A stretch of DNA of 5,189 nt, from the NCBI GenBank assembly GCA_023145655.1, contig JAGLDI010000016.1, positions 1 through 5,189 on the forward strand, read 5' to 3'. Positions 1 through 5,189 of the stretch are shown in pieces; positions within the stretch are counted from its first letter, which is position 1; each line of letters starts with the position of its first letter. A program made the position numbers and the translations under genes. The stretch is from Desulfuromusa sp. GTDB lineage: Bacteria > Desulfobacterota > Desulfuromonadia > Desulfuromonadales > Geopsychrobacteraceae. The notes beneath the pieces are model-generated. The model was not told the origin of the DNA. It did not search any database and was given only the letters and a program-made list of their open reading frames with translations.

Positions 1-761
1 AGATTGTGGCTTGCGAGCTGCCGGGCGGTTTGCGGATCCCCCTCGGTTAAGTGGGGTGCACCGCAACATTTCTGAGTTTTGGGGGTGATAACATCAAAAC
101 CCTGATGATTGAGAATTCTGACGGTTTGTTTTGAAACTTCTGCGTACATCAAAGTCATGACGCAGCCAAGAAAGAAGGCAACTGTTCCCCGTTTTTCTCC
201 GGTTGCCGGACTGACCTGTGGAATACTCTGCCGCAATGGCTGGTGCAATTCCGGCATCATCCCTTCTGCTTTGTCAATCCATTTTGGCCCGAGTTTCAGA
301 AGTTTGGTGTGGCGTACCAGCCATTGAACCCCAAGTTTTTGATACAGGCGTGCTGGAAGCATTGATGTCTCCAGCAGGTCGGGGTTTGGGAGCATCTTTT
401 GCAGGATGAATTTGCGAAAGCCGGATTGCCATTTTGGCAGTGGTTGTTGTTGGCTCACCTGAGCACGACAGGTTTCCATCAGGGATCCCGCCTGCACTCC
501 TGACGGGCAGGCGGTGGTACAGGCACGACAATCAAGGCAGAAAAAGGCTTCCTCTTTCATTGCCTGGTTAAATTCCAGTTTCCCTTCGGCAACAGCACGA
601 GCCAACGCGACACGTCCGCGTGGACTGGAGCGTTCCCGTCCGGTCAAGGAAAAGGTTGGACAGGTTGGTAGGCAGAATCCGCAACGCATACACTGGAGAA
701 TATCTTCATATTTCGGGGCATCGTTATGGGTAAAATTCCCCAATTTTTCAGGTGTGCCCAT
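1..761 (-). CDS. glcF: GlcF-like Fe-S/CCG-domain subunit of D-lactate/glycolate dehydrogenase (partial)
   Basis: This is the N-terminal 253 residues of a (Fe-S)-binding oxidoreductase subunit; the frame is still open at the left edge. Two ferredoxin-type 4Fe-4S motifs are visible: CMRCGFCLPTCP (Cys 24, 27, 30, 34) and CLDCRACTTACP (Cys 75, 78, 81, 85). The segment TGRERSSPRGR between them is typical of GlcF. A first cysteine-rich CCG motif follows (Cys200, 31 residues, then Cys232-Cys233-Gly234); its closing CXXC and any second CCG domain lie outside the window. GlcF proteins are usually a little over 400 aa, so roughly 60% is present. The start ATG lies one base after the glcD stop, with AGGAG at 769-773 seven bases upstream, so the two genes should be co-transcribed and perhaps translationally coupled. 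The inferred role is electron transfer from the GlcD flavin to the quinone pool or another membrane acceptor. Substrate (D-lactate or glycolate) cannot be decided from sequence; the lut neighbours favour D-lactate. Confidence 0.9.
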   Translation of the reverse strand, partial: MGTPEKLGNFTHNDAPKYEDILQCMRCGFCLPTCPTFSLTGRERSSPRGRVALARAVAEGKLEFNQAMKEEAFFCLDCRACTTACPSGVQAGSLMETCRAQVSQQQPLPKWQSGFRKFILQKMLPNPDLLETSMLPARLYQKLGVQWLVRHTKLLKLGPKWIDKAEGMMPELHQPLRQSIPQVSPATGEKRGTVAFFLGCVMTLMYAEVSKQTVRILNHQGFDVITPKTQKCCGAPHLTEGDPQTARQLASHN

Positions 762-762
762 A

Positions 763-2157
763 TCAGGACTCCTGATCATCAAAAAATATTTTACCGGGGT
801 TGAGGATTCCATCCGGATCAAAAGCTTTCTTGATCCGTTTCATTACCGCAACACCTCCCGGACCAACCTGACGGGCCAGGTAGTCTCTTTTTGCAATGCC
901 GATACCGTGTTCCCCTGAAACTGTGCCACCCCACTCAAGAACTTTTGTATAGAGATCATCAAAAAAGGCATGAGCCCGTTTCATCTGGTCAGCATCGCGT
1001 TCATCACAAAGGACGGTTGGATGGAGGTTGCCGTCGCCAGCGTGACCAAAAGTACCGACAATCAAATTATATTTTTTTGCCAGTTTTTCAATTTCAGCAA
1101 AGGTCTGAGGCATGTAGGAACGGGGAACCGTGGCATCTTCCATCAATGTTGAGGGCGAAACTCGCGCCATAGCCGAAAGAGCCATCCGACGCGCTGTTGC
1201 CAGTTGCAGCGCGTCTTCCTCATCTTTGGCCATAGACACTTCAGTGGCACCAACATTGTTCAGGACCTCGACGATCTTGGCGCTGTCTTCTTCAACAACA
1301 ACGTGATGCCCATCGACCTCAATCAGTAATAGGGCGGCAATTTCTCGCGGCAGGCCGATACTGACGTAATCTTCAACACAGTTAATGGTAGTTTTGTCCA
1401 TGATCTCCATGGTTGAGGGGATAATTTTTGCGGCGATAATCTCAGATACGGCTTTTCCTGCAGTTTTAATATCGTCAAAATAGGCCAGCATTGTCTGCTT
1501 TGCTTGTGGTGGAGGGATCAGTCGAAATGTCACTTCAGTGATGATGGCAAGGGTTCCTTCACTGCTGATCAGCAGATCCTTGAATGAGTAGCCAGCAACA
1601 TCTTTGACACTTTTTCCTCCTGTGGTGATGATGCTGCCATCGGGGAGGACACATTTCAGTGCCATGACGTAATCACCGGTGACCCCATATTTCAGACAGC
1701 GCAGTCCCCCGGCATCTTCCATGACATTGCCACCGATAGTAGAAATTTTTTGCGATGCCGGGTCAGGTGGATAATAGAGTCCTTTTTCTAAAACAGCATT
1801 GGCCATATCCAAAGTGATAACCCCGGCTTCTGCTGTGACCGTGAGATTTTCCTCGTCAATTTCAAGAATTTTATTCATCCGGTTTAAGCAAAGAACCATC
1901 CCCCCTCTGACCGGAATACTCCCTCCTGATAAGCCGCTGCCACTCCCACGGGGGGTAATCGGCAACCCCTCTTCGCGGGCAATTTGCATGGCAGTCTGAA
2001 CCGCCTCTGTGCTGGTTGGATACACAACAACATCCGGGGCATGATGTAACCCGGGGGTTGCGTCGTAACCGAGAACTAGAAGATCCTCTTCCTCAAAGGC
2101 AACGTTTTCTTTCCCCAATTTTTGCATCAATCGATCTAGAATATTTTTAGCAATCAT
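763..2157 (-). CDS. glcD: GlcD-like FAD-linked D-2-hydroxyacid (probably D-lactate) dehydrogenase
   Basis: A complete 464-aa FAD-binding oxidase, the usual length for GlcD and bacterial D-lactate dehydrogenases of this type. The N-terminal PCMH-type FAD domain spans about residues 40-215. It includes PRGSGSGLSGGS (69-80), YPPDPAS and STIGGNVMEDAGG, the flavin-contacting elements of the family, and then VKDVAGYSFKDLLISSEGTL. The C-terminal FAD-oxidase domain has HAGDGNLHP (372-380) and SGEHGIG (414-420), the conserved histidine-bearing active-site motifs, and ends with DPDGILNPGKIF. No signal peptide or membrane segment is seen, so it is a cytoplasmic or peripheral protein. The expected reaction is D-lactate (or glycolate) to pyruvate (or glyoxylate), with electrons passed to the GlcF-like partner just downstream. 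The ATG at 2157 is preceded by AAAGGCGAG (minus strand, 2161-2169) as ribosome binding site. The promoter and a GntR-type operator lie about 60-110 bases upstream. D-lactate is preferred over glycolate because of the divergent lut genes; this is inference. Confidence 0.93.
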   Translation of the reverse strand: MIAKNILDRLMQKLGKENVAFEEEDLLVLGYDATPGLHHAPDVVVYPTSTEAVQTAMQIAREEGLPITPRGSGSGLSGGSIPVRGGMVLCLNRMNKILEIDEENLTVTAEAGVITLDMANAVLEKGLYYPPDPASQKISTIGGNVMEDAGGLRCLKYGVTGDYVMALKCVLPDGSIITTGGKSVKDVAGYSFKDLLISSEGTLAIITEVTFRLIPPPQAKQTMLAYFDDIKTAGKAVSEIIAAKIIPSTMEIMDKTTINCVEDYVSIGLPREIAALLLIEVDGHHVVVEEDSAKIVEVLNNVGATEVSMAKDEEDALQLATARRMALSAMARVSPSTLMEDATVPRSYMPQTFAEIEKLAKKYNLIVGTFGHAGDGNLHPTVLCDERDADQMKRAHAFFDDLYTKVLEWGGTVSGEHGIGIAKRDYLARQVGPGGVAVMKRIKKAFDPDGILNPGKIFFDDQES

Positions 2158-2213
2158 AGGCTCGCCTTTAAATAGTTAATATTGATTCACCGGTAAGAAC
2201 GTCTTGCCAGATA

Positions 2214-2228
2214 AATGGTCTGACCAAT
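2214..2228. promoter_or_regulatory. GntR/FadR-type (LldR/PdhR-like) operator for the glcDF promoter
   Basis: The 15-mer AATGGTCTGACCAAT has a perfect TGGT-NNN-ACCA core and one mismatch to the ATTGGTNNNACCAAT pattern known for PdhR and LldR. It begins about 8 bases downstream of the predicted -10 box of the glcDF promoter, covering roughly +2 to +16. Binding there would block initiation or early elongation. An almost identical site lies at the divergent lutC promoter (2619-2633). Confidence 0.62.
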
Positions 2229-2236
2229 CATCAAGA

Positions 2237-2265
2237 AGATTAGTACGTGAAACTTGTTATGTCAA
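2237..2265 (-). promoter_or_regulatory. Predicted sigma-70 promoter of glcD-glcF
   Basis: On the minus strand a perfect -35 hexamer TTGACA (2265-2260) is followed after 17 bases by TAATCT (2242-2237), a weak -10 that keeps the first two and last consensus bases. The start of transcription would fall near 2230, giving a leader of about 73 bases before the glcD ATG. The operator at 2214-2228 sits just downstream. Confidence 0.5.
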
Positions 2266-2588
2266 GACAATAAATTGCCTGTAATATTGAATGAATATTC
2301 TGTTCTTTCTCTGCTTTTCTCCGAAGTGGGTTTTGGAGCCAGTTCAGCTAATTTTAACCTGTTTTTTCGATGAATACCAAAGCTCCCAAATGGTAAGTTT
2401 ATAGCGATAACATTCAAGCTTTCAATGGTAGGGTGGGGGTGTTGTTTCAATAATCCGGGTGTTCTCCCCCCCCTGGTGTGATGATCTACTGTGATAGCTA
2501 TCTATGAATTTCACCATCTTGTTGCACCAACAATCGAATCGGTGTAATTTTAGCATGCCACAGATACATAACAATGTTATTTTGTGGA
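2266..2588. other. Divergent intergenic region, no convincing gene
   Basis: I find no credible gene in this stretch between the two predicted promoters. A 62-codon minus-strand frame (2262-2450) opens with TTG, lacks a well-placed ribosome binding site and runs into the glcD -35 box. Visible small structures are an 8-bp palindrome GAATATTC (2293-2300), a run of eight C (2466-2473), a TGTGAT direct repeat (2477-2482 and 2490-2495), a perfect 10-bp palindrome GATAGCTATC (2493-2502), and a weaker GntR-type site near 2519-2529. The length is generous for a simple divergent promoter pair, so extra regulatory content is plausible. Confidence 0.5.
2519..2533. promoter_or_regulatory. Candidate third, weaker operator in the divergent region
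   Basis: TTGTTG-CAC-CAACAA is a perfect inverted repeat with 6-base arms. In a shifted register, 2519-2529 matches the degenerate GntR/FadR consensus TNGTNNNACNA. It lies about 60 bases upstream of the predicted lutC -35 box. It could be an auxiliary site for the regulator of the two stronger operators or a site for another protein. It may also be chance. Confidence 0.35.
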
Positions 2589-2617
2589 TTGACATTTAAA
2601 TCTCATCCACCTAGGGT
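2589..2617 (+). promoter_or_regulatory. Predicted sigma-70 promoter of lutC-lutB
   Basis: A perfect TTGACA (2589-2594) is followed after 17 bases by TAGGGT (2612-2617), which keeps the T, A and final T of the -10 consensus. The weak -10 would suit a regulated promoter. Transcription would start near 2624, inside the operator at 2619-2633, leaving a leader of about 30 bases before the lutC ATG at 2655. Confidence 0.45.
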
Positions 2618-2618
2618 G

Positions 2619-2633
2619 AGTGGTAAGACCAAT
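2619..2633. promoter_or_regulatory. GntR/FadR-type (LldR/PdhR-like) operator for the lut promoter
   Basis: AGTGGTAAGACCAAT has a perfect TGGT-NNN-ACCA core and one mismatch to ATTGGTNNNACCAAT, at the same position as in the glcDF operator (2214-2228). It starts two bases after the predicted -10 box and covers the presumed transcription start, as expected for repressor occlusion. No regulator gene is in the window. Confidence 0.62.
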
Positions 2634-2654
2634 TTACGGGAAACGGAAGGTGCT

Positions 2655-3218
2655 ATGTCAACAACAAAACTTATTGATCAGTTTTCTAAGGCCGCTATCA
2701 ATGTTGGAGCAGAAGTGACTTCAGTCGATTCTGTTGTTGCTGCTGCCAATTATATCGCTGGAAAAATAACGGGAACACTTTTGGTTCCTCAATTTTCTTC
2801 AGCGAGTCGCTTTAAGTTAAAAGCTGCTTTAAAAAAAGCCGGAGTTGCCATTGAGGTTGATCATTTGCGTTCAGTTGCAGCAGAAGCAGAGGCGGGAATC
2901 ACCGGGGTGAATTTTGCCATCGCTGATACCGGCACTCTGGTTCTTGAAAGCACCGCAGAAGATATTCGTCTGACAACAACATTGCCGCCCAAACAATTTG
3001 CCCTGCTTGATCCTGATAAGATTGTTGCTGATGGTATCAAAGCTGTTGCACCATTGCGTAAATTCCACCAGCGTGACCCCCGTAATTATATTGCCTATGT
3101 AACCGGACCAAGTCGAACTGCTGATATCGAACGGGTGTTGACTATTGGTGTGCATGGGCCAAAGGAATTATTTATCCTGCTGGTACCGGGGCTTTCTGAC
3201 GATTTTATGGAAATGTAA
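2655..3218 (+). CDS. lutC: LutC/LldG-like LUD-domain lactate utilisation protein
   Basis: A 187-aa protein of the LutC/YkgG (LldG) family, the small subunit-like member of the flavin-free L-lactate dehydrogenase LutABC/LldEFG. The LUD signature is clear: GITGVNFAIADTGT (residues 81-94), then LPPKQFALLDPDKIV, and near the C-terminus TGPSRTADIE (150-159) and GVHGPKEL (165-172), the hallmark end of LutC. No cysteine cluster, signal peptide or membrane segment is seen, so it is cytoplasmic. I chose the ATG at 2655 because GGAAGG (2645-2650) lies just upstream and homology begins after it. The longer in-frame ATG at 2574 has no ribosome binding site and would put the promoter and operator inside the gene. 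The protein is somewhat short for the family, with a compact N-terminus. It is the first gene of the plus-strand operon, followed after a repeat element by lutB. It probably acts with the LutB fusion in oxidising L-lactate to pyruvate. Confidence 0.92.
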   Translation: MSTTKLIDQFSKAAINVGAEVTSVDSVVAAANYIAGKITGTLLVPQFSSASRFKLKAALKKAGVAIEVDHLRSVAAEAEAGITGVNFAIADTGTLVLESTAEDIRLTTTLPPKQFALLDPDKIVADGIKAVAPLRKFHQRDPRNYIAYVTGPSRTADIERVLTIGVHGPKELFILLVPGLSDDFMEM

Positions 3219-3222
3219 ATCA

Positions 3223-3434
3223 AAACCAAATAGCCACCAAGAGGCCAAGATCACCAAGAGAATCAAAAGATTTCAACGGAGAGGCGCGGAGGCAGAGAGA
3301 AAATCAATTTTTTTTTGGTCTTTACTTGAATTGAAGGATTTCTCTGCGATCTCAGCGTTTTCTCCATCTCTCCGTTTAAAGTTTTTCTCGGTGTTCTTGG
3401 TGTTCTTGGCGTCTTGGTGGCGATTATATGGTTT
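3223..3434. repeat. Large imperfect inverted repeat (MITE/REP-like element) between lutC and lutB
   Basis: Nearly all of the 231-bp gap is a long imperfect palindrome. The outer arms are GCCACCAAGA (3233-3242) against TCTTGGTGGC (3412-3421), GCCAAGA (3244-3250) against TCTTGGC (3404-3410), and CACCAAGA (3252-3259) against TCTTGGTG (3395-3402). Further in, CGGAGAG (3277-3283) pairs with CTCTCCG (3368-3374) and GCAGAGA (3292-3298) with TCTCTGC (3341-3347). AAACCA (3223-3228) and TGGTTT (3429-3434) may extend the termini. The central loop holds a nine-T run (3308-3316). Each outer arm also shows a roughly 9-base repeat of the CACCAAGA type. Similar CACCAAGA-bearing palindromes are, from memory, dispersed in many environmental bacterial genomes and give rise to spurious short hypothetical proteins. 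No transposase is present and I see no clear target duplication. In RNA it would fold into a long stem between the two cistrons. Confidence 0.8.
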
Positions 3435-3440
3435 GAGGAG
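3435..3440 (+). promoter_or_regulatory. Ribosome binding site of lutB
   Basis: GAGGAG lies nine bases before the ATG at 3450, immediately after the terminal TGGTTT of the inverted repeat. It fixes the lutB start and shows that the repeat stops just short of the translation signal. Confidence 0.75.
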
Positions 3441-3449
3441 TAACCAACA

Positions 3450-5189
3450 ATGAATAAACAGCAGCGCAGCAAAGATTACCGCAAACGGATTGATCAGGCT
3501 CTGGCAACCCCTAAACTGCAGGAAGCTCTCCATCAGTTCGGTGATGCTTTTTTGATCTCTCGTGAAAAAGCCTTTGCCGGTCTTGATTTTGAAGATTTGC
3601 GTAGCCAGATTGGCACGATGAAAACTGGTGTGCGGGAAAATCAAAGTGCACTCTTAGATCAATTTATCAACAATGCAGAGGCAGCTGGAACGATTATCTA
3701 TCGGGCAAAAACCGCGGAAGATGCCAACCGCTATATCACTGATCTTGCCAAGGGAAAAGGGGCAAAACTGGCAGTTAAAAGCAAGAGCATGGTCAGTGAA
3801 GAGACCCATCTGGGTGCCGCATTGGAGAAGGCTGGTATCGAATCATTAGAAACTGATCTGGGGGAATGGATTGTCCAATTAGCGGGTCAACGTCCTAGCC
3901 ACATGGTGATGCCGGCGATCCATATGTTTAAGGAAGAAATTGCGGAGTTGTTCAGCAAGGAAACGGGGCAGCAAGAACCAGCGGAGATTGAACATCTGGT
4001 TGAAGTCGCTCGTAATCAGCTCCGCCAGAGTTACCTTGATGCCGATATCGGGATTACCGGAGCCAATATTGCGATTGCTGAAACGGGTGGGATTGCCCTG
4101 GTTACCAATGAAGGGAATGCCCGCCTTGCGTCAACCATGCCGAAGGTTCATGTGGCACTGATCGGGATTGAAAAACTGGTACCGACACTGGAGGATGCTG
4201 CTCGAATTATTCAGGTTCTTCCAAAAAATGCGACCGGACAGTTGTTGACCTCGTATGTGACCTGGATTCGTGGTGCAGTCCCTTGTGCTGGTGATGAGAA
4301 GGAACTCCATTATGTTCTGCTCGATAACGGTCGCACCGCGCTGGCCGAGTCAACCCAATGTCAGGATGCTCTAAACTGTATCCGCTGTGGTGCTTGTGCC
4401 AATGTGTGTCCCGTTTACCAAACGGTTGGCGGTCATGTTTTTGGCCATATTTACATCGGTGCCATTGGAATTATCCTGACCGCTTTTTATCATGGTCTTA
4501 ATAATGCTGCCGAACTGGTCAAAGCGTGTATCGGTTGTCGCTCCTGTGTCGCGGTCTGTGCCAGCAATATTGATCTGGAAGATATCATCCTTCATCTACG
4601 CGAAACGGTCGGAGATGAAGAGGGCATCGGTGCTGGAAAAGCGTTGGTGTTCCGCAAGGTGATGCAGAATCGTAAGCTGTTCCACACCATGATCAAGGCG
4701 GCCAGTTTATTACAGAAACCGGTCACCCGTGGCGAGCGGACAATTCGCCATTTGCCATTGTTTTTTTCACCGTTGACTGAATGGCGAACTCTTCCGGCGG
4801 TTGCTGACAAAGCGTTGCGTGACTCTTTTACTCAAAAAATACAGACAGTTGAGAAACCCCGCTATCGGGTTGCTCTGTTTGGTGGTTGTGCCAATGATTT
4901 TCTCTATCCCGAGCTGGGACTCGATCTGATCGAGGTGATGAATGCTCTTGATGTTGAGGTTTACTATCCTCTTGAACAGAACTGTTGTGGTATCCCTGCC
5001 TCTTATTCCGGGGACAGAGAGACTGCGGTGGAATTGGCAAAGCAGAATATTGCTGCGTTGTTGGCAGGAAATCCCGATTATGTCCTGACCACCTGTCCCA
5101 CCTGTGCGATGGCATTGAAGCAGAACTTTGTCGAATATCTCAAAGATAATCCAGCCTGGGCTGCCCGTGCTGAACAGTTGTCGAATAAA
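3450..5189 (+). CDS. lutB: LutB-LutA (LldF-LldE) fusion: Fe-S L-lactate dehydrogenase subunit (partial)
   Basis: The first 580 residues of a fused protein; the frame is open at the right edge with no stop. Residues about 60-300 are a LUD domain with DIGITGANIAIAETGG (199-213), then LVPTLED and VLLDNGR (289-295). Two 4Fe-4S motifs follow: CIRCGACANVCPVY (Cys 310, 313, 316, 320), then GGHVFGHIYIGAIG, then CIGCRSCVAVCA (Cys 360, 363, 366, 370). After a linker of about 100 residues comes a LutA/LldE-type CCG domain: Cys480, 31 residues, CCG at 512-514, 34 residues, CPTC at 549-552. This matches the family pattern CX31-38CCGX33-34CXXC exactly. In the Bacillus and Shewanella systems LutA and LutB are separate; Desulfovibrio has, to my knowledge, a similar fusion. 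A second CCG motif should follow, giving about 700 aa in total. The inferred role is oxidation of L-lactate to pyruvate with LutC, using Fe-S clusters and no flavin. The second cluster ends CA rather than the usual CP. Confidence 0.92.
   Translation, partial: MNKQQRSKDYRKRIDQALATPKLQEALHQFGDAFLISREKAFAGLDFEDLRSQIGTMKTGVRENQSALLDQFINNAEAAGTIIYRAKTAEDANRYITDLAKGKGAKLAVKSKSMVSEETHLGAALEKAGIESLETDLGEWIVQLAGQRPSHMVMPAIHMFKEEIAELFSKETGQQEPAEIEHLVEVARNQLRQSYLDADIGITGANIAIAETGGIALVTNEGNARLASTMPKVHVALIGIEKLVPTLEDAARIIQVLPKNATGQLLTSYVTWIRGAVPCAGDEKELHYVLLDNGRTALAESTQCQDALNCIRCGACANVCPVYQTVGGHVFGHIYIGAIGIILTAFYHGLNNAAELVKACIGCRSCVAVCASNIDLEDIILHLRETVGDEEGIGAGKALVFRKVMQNRKLFHTMIKAASLLQKPVTRGERTIRHLPLFFSPLTEWRTLPAVADKALRDSFTQKIQTVEKPRYRVALFGGCANDFLYPELGLDLIEVMNALDVEVYYPLEQNCCGIPASYSGDRETAVELAKQNIAALLAGNPDYVLTTCPTCAMALKQNFVEYLKDNPAWAARAEQLSNK

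Noticed and set aside
514..1172. Plus-strand frames of 93-134 codons over the glcF/glcD junction
   Set aside because: They are antisense shadows. The minus-strand frames carry complete family motifs and ribosome binding sites.
2366..2396. TACCA...TGGTA inverted half-sites as another operator
   Set aside because: The arms are 5 bases with an 11-base gap, not the 3-base spacing of the GntR-type sites, and this is easily expected by chance.
2262..2450. Minus-strand 62-codon open frame in the divergent region
   Set aside because: It starts with TTG without a well-spaced ribosome binding site, resembles no family I know, and runs into the predicted glcD -35 box. It may be part of an intergenic repeat, but I cannot show that from this window.
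2522..2550. Alternative lutC promoter TTGCAC-17-TAATTT
   Set aside because: Each hexamer matches the sigma-70 consensus at only three positions. The TTGACA box at 2589 with 17-base spacing and an adjacent operator is a better candidate.
2158..2654. Sigma-54 promoter (GG-N10-GC type) in the divergent region
   Set aside because: TGGCA- and TTGCA-like words were inspected on both strands, but none had the required GG and GC spacing.
3308..3316. Nine-T run as a Rho-independent terminator after lutC
   Set aside because: The T run sits in the loop of the large palindrome, not directly after a compact GC-rich stem. It is the middle of the repeat, so terminator function is not supported.
3233..3421. 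CRISPR-like array from the CACCAAGA repeats
   Set aside because: The repeats are only 7-10 bases, lack unique spacers of regular length and mirror each other as inverted arms. There are no cas genes.
3145..3644. Short frames on both strands across the lutC-lutB gap
   Set aside because: They are translations of the inverted repeat and its junctions with lutC and lutB, not genes. The charged, repetitive peptides are a by-product of the CACCAAGA-type sequence.

Overview
The window holds two divergent lactate (2-hydroxyacid) oxidation modules around a control region of about 500 bp. The likely source is an anaerobic, respiring Deltaproteobacteria-type organism (Desulfuromonadales/Geobacter-Pelobacter or Desulfovibrio-like). 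The grounds are the moderate base composition, the pairing of a GlcD-type flavoprotein with a GlcF-type Fe-S protein next to lutC/lldG, and a lutB fused to a lutA-like CCG domain. As far as I recall, this gene complement occurs in sulfate and metal reducers. The taxonomic call is inference.

Layout. Positions 1-761 (minus) are the N-terminal part of a GlcF-like Fe-S/CCG subunit that runs off the left edge. Positions 763-2157 (minus) are a complete GlcD-like FAD-dependent D-2-hydroxyacid dehydrogenase, one base upstream of glcF. Positions 2158-2654 are the divergent control region. Positions 2655-3218 (plus) are lutC (LUD domain, 187 aa). Positions 3219-3449 are an intergenic gap mostly filled by an imperfect inverted repeat of about 190-210 bp. 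Positions 3450-5189 (plus) are a lutB-lutA fusion (580 residues visible), open at the right edge.

How it fits together. GlcD and GlcF probably oxidise D-lactate (or glycolate) and pass electrons through Fe-S clusters to the membrane pool. LutC and the LutB-LutA fusion form the flavin-free L-lactate dehydrogenase. Together they would convert both lactate enantiomers to pyruvate.

The most informative non-coding signal is a pair of near-identical operators, TGGTNNNACCA in the context ANTGGTNNGACCAAT. One lies at each divergent promoter, right at the predicted transcription starts. This is the GntR/FadR-type (LldR/PdhR-like) recognition pattern, so one lactate- or pyruvate-responsive regulator encoded outside the window probably controls both arms. 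A weaker third site lies between them.

No RNA gene, CRISPR array, transposase or phage gene is visible. The genes belong to known families. The points worth attention are the regulatory architecture, the gene fusion and the repeat lodged inside the lut operon.
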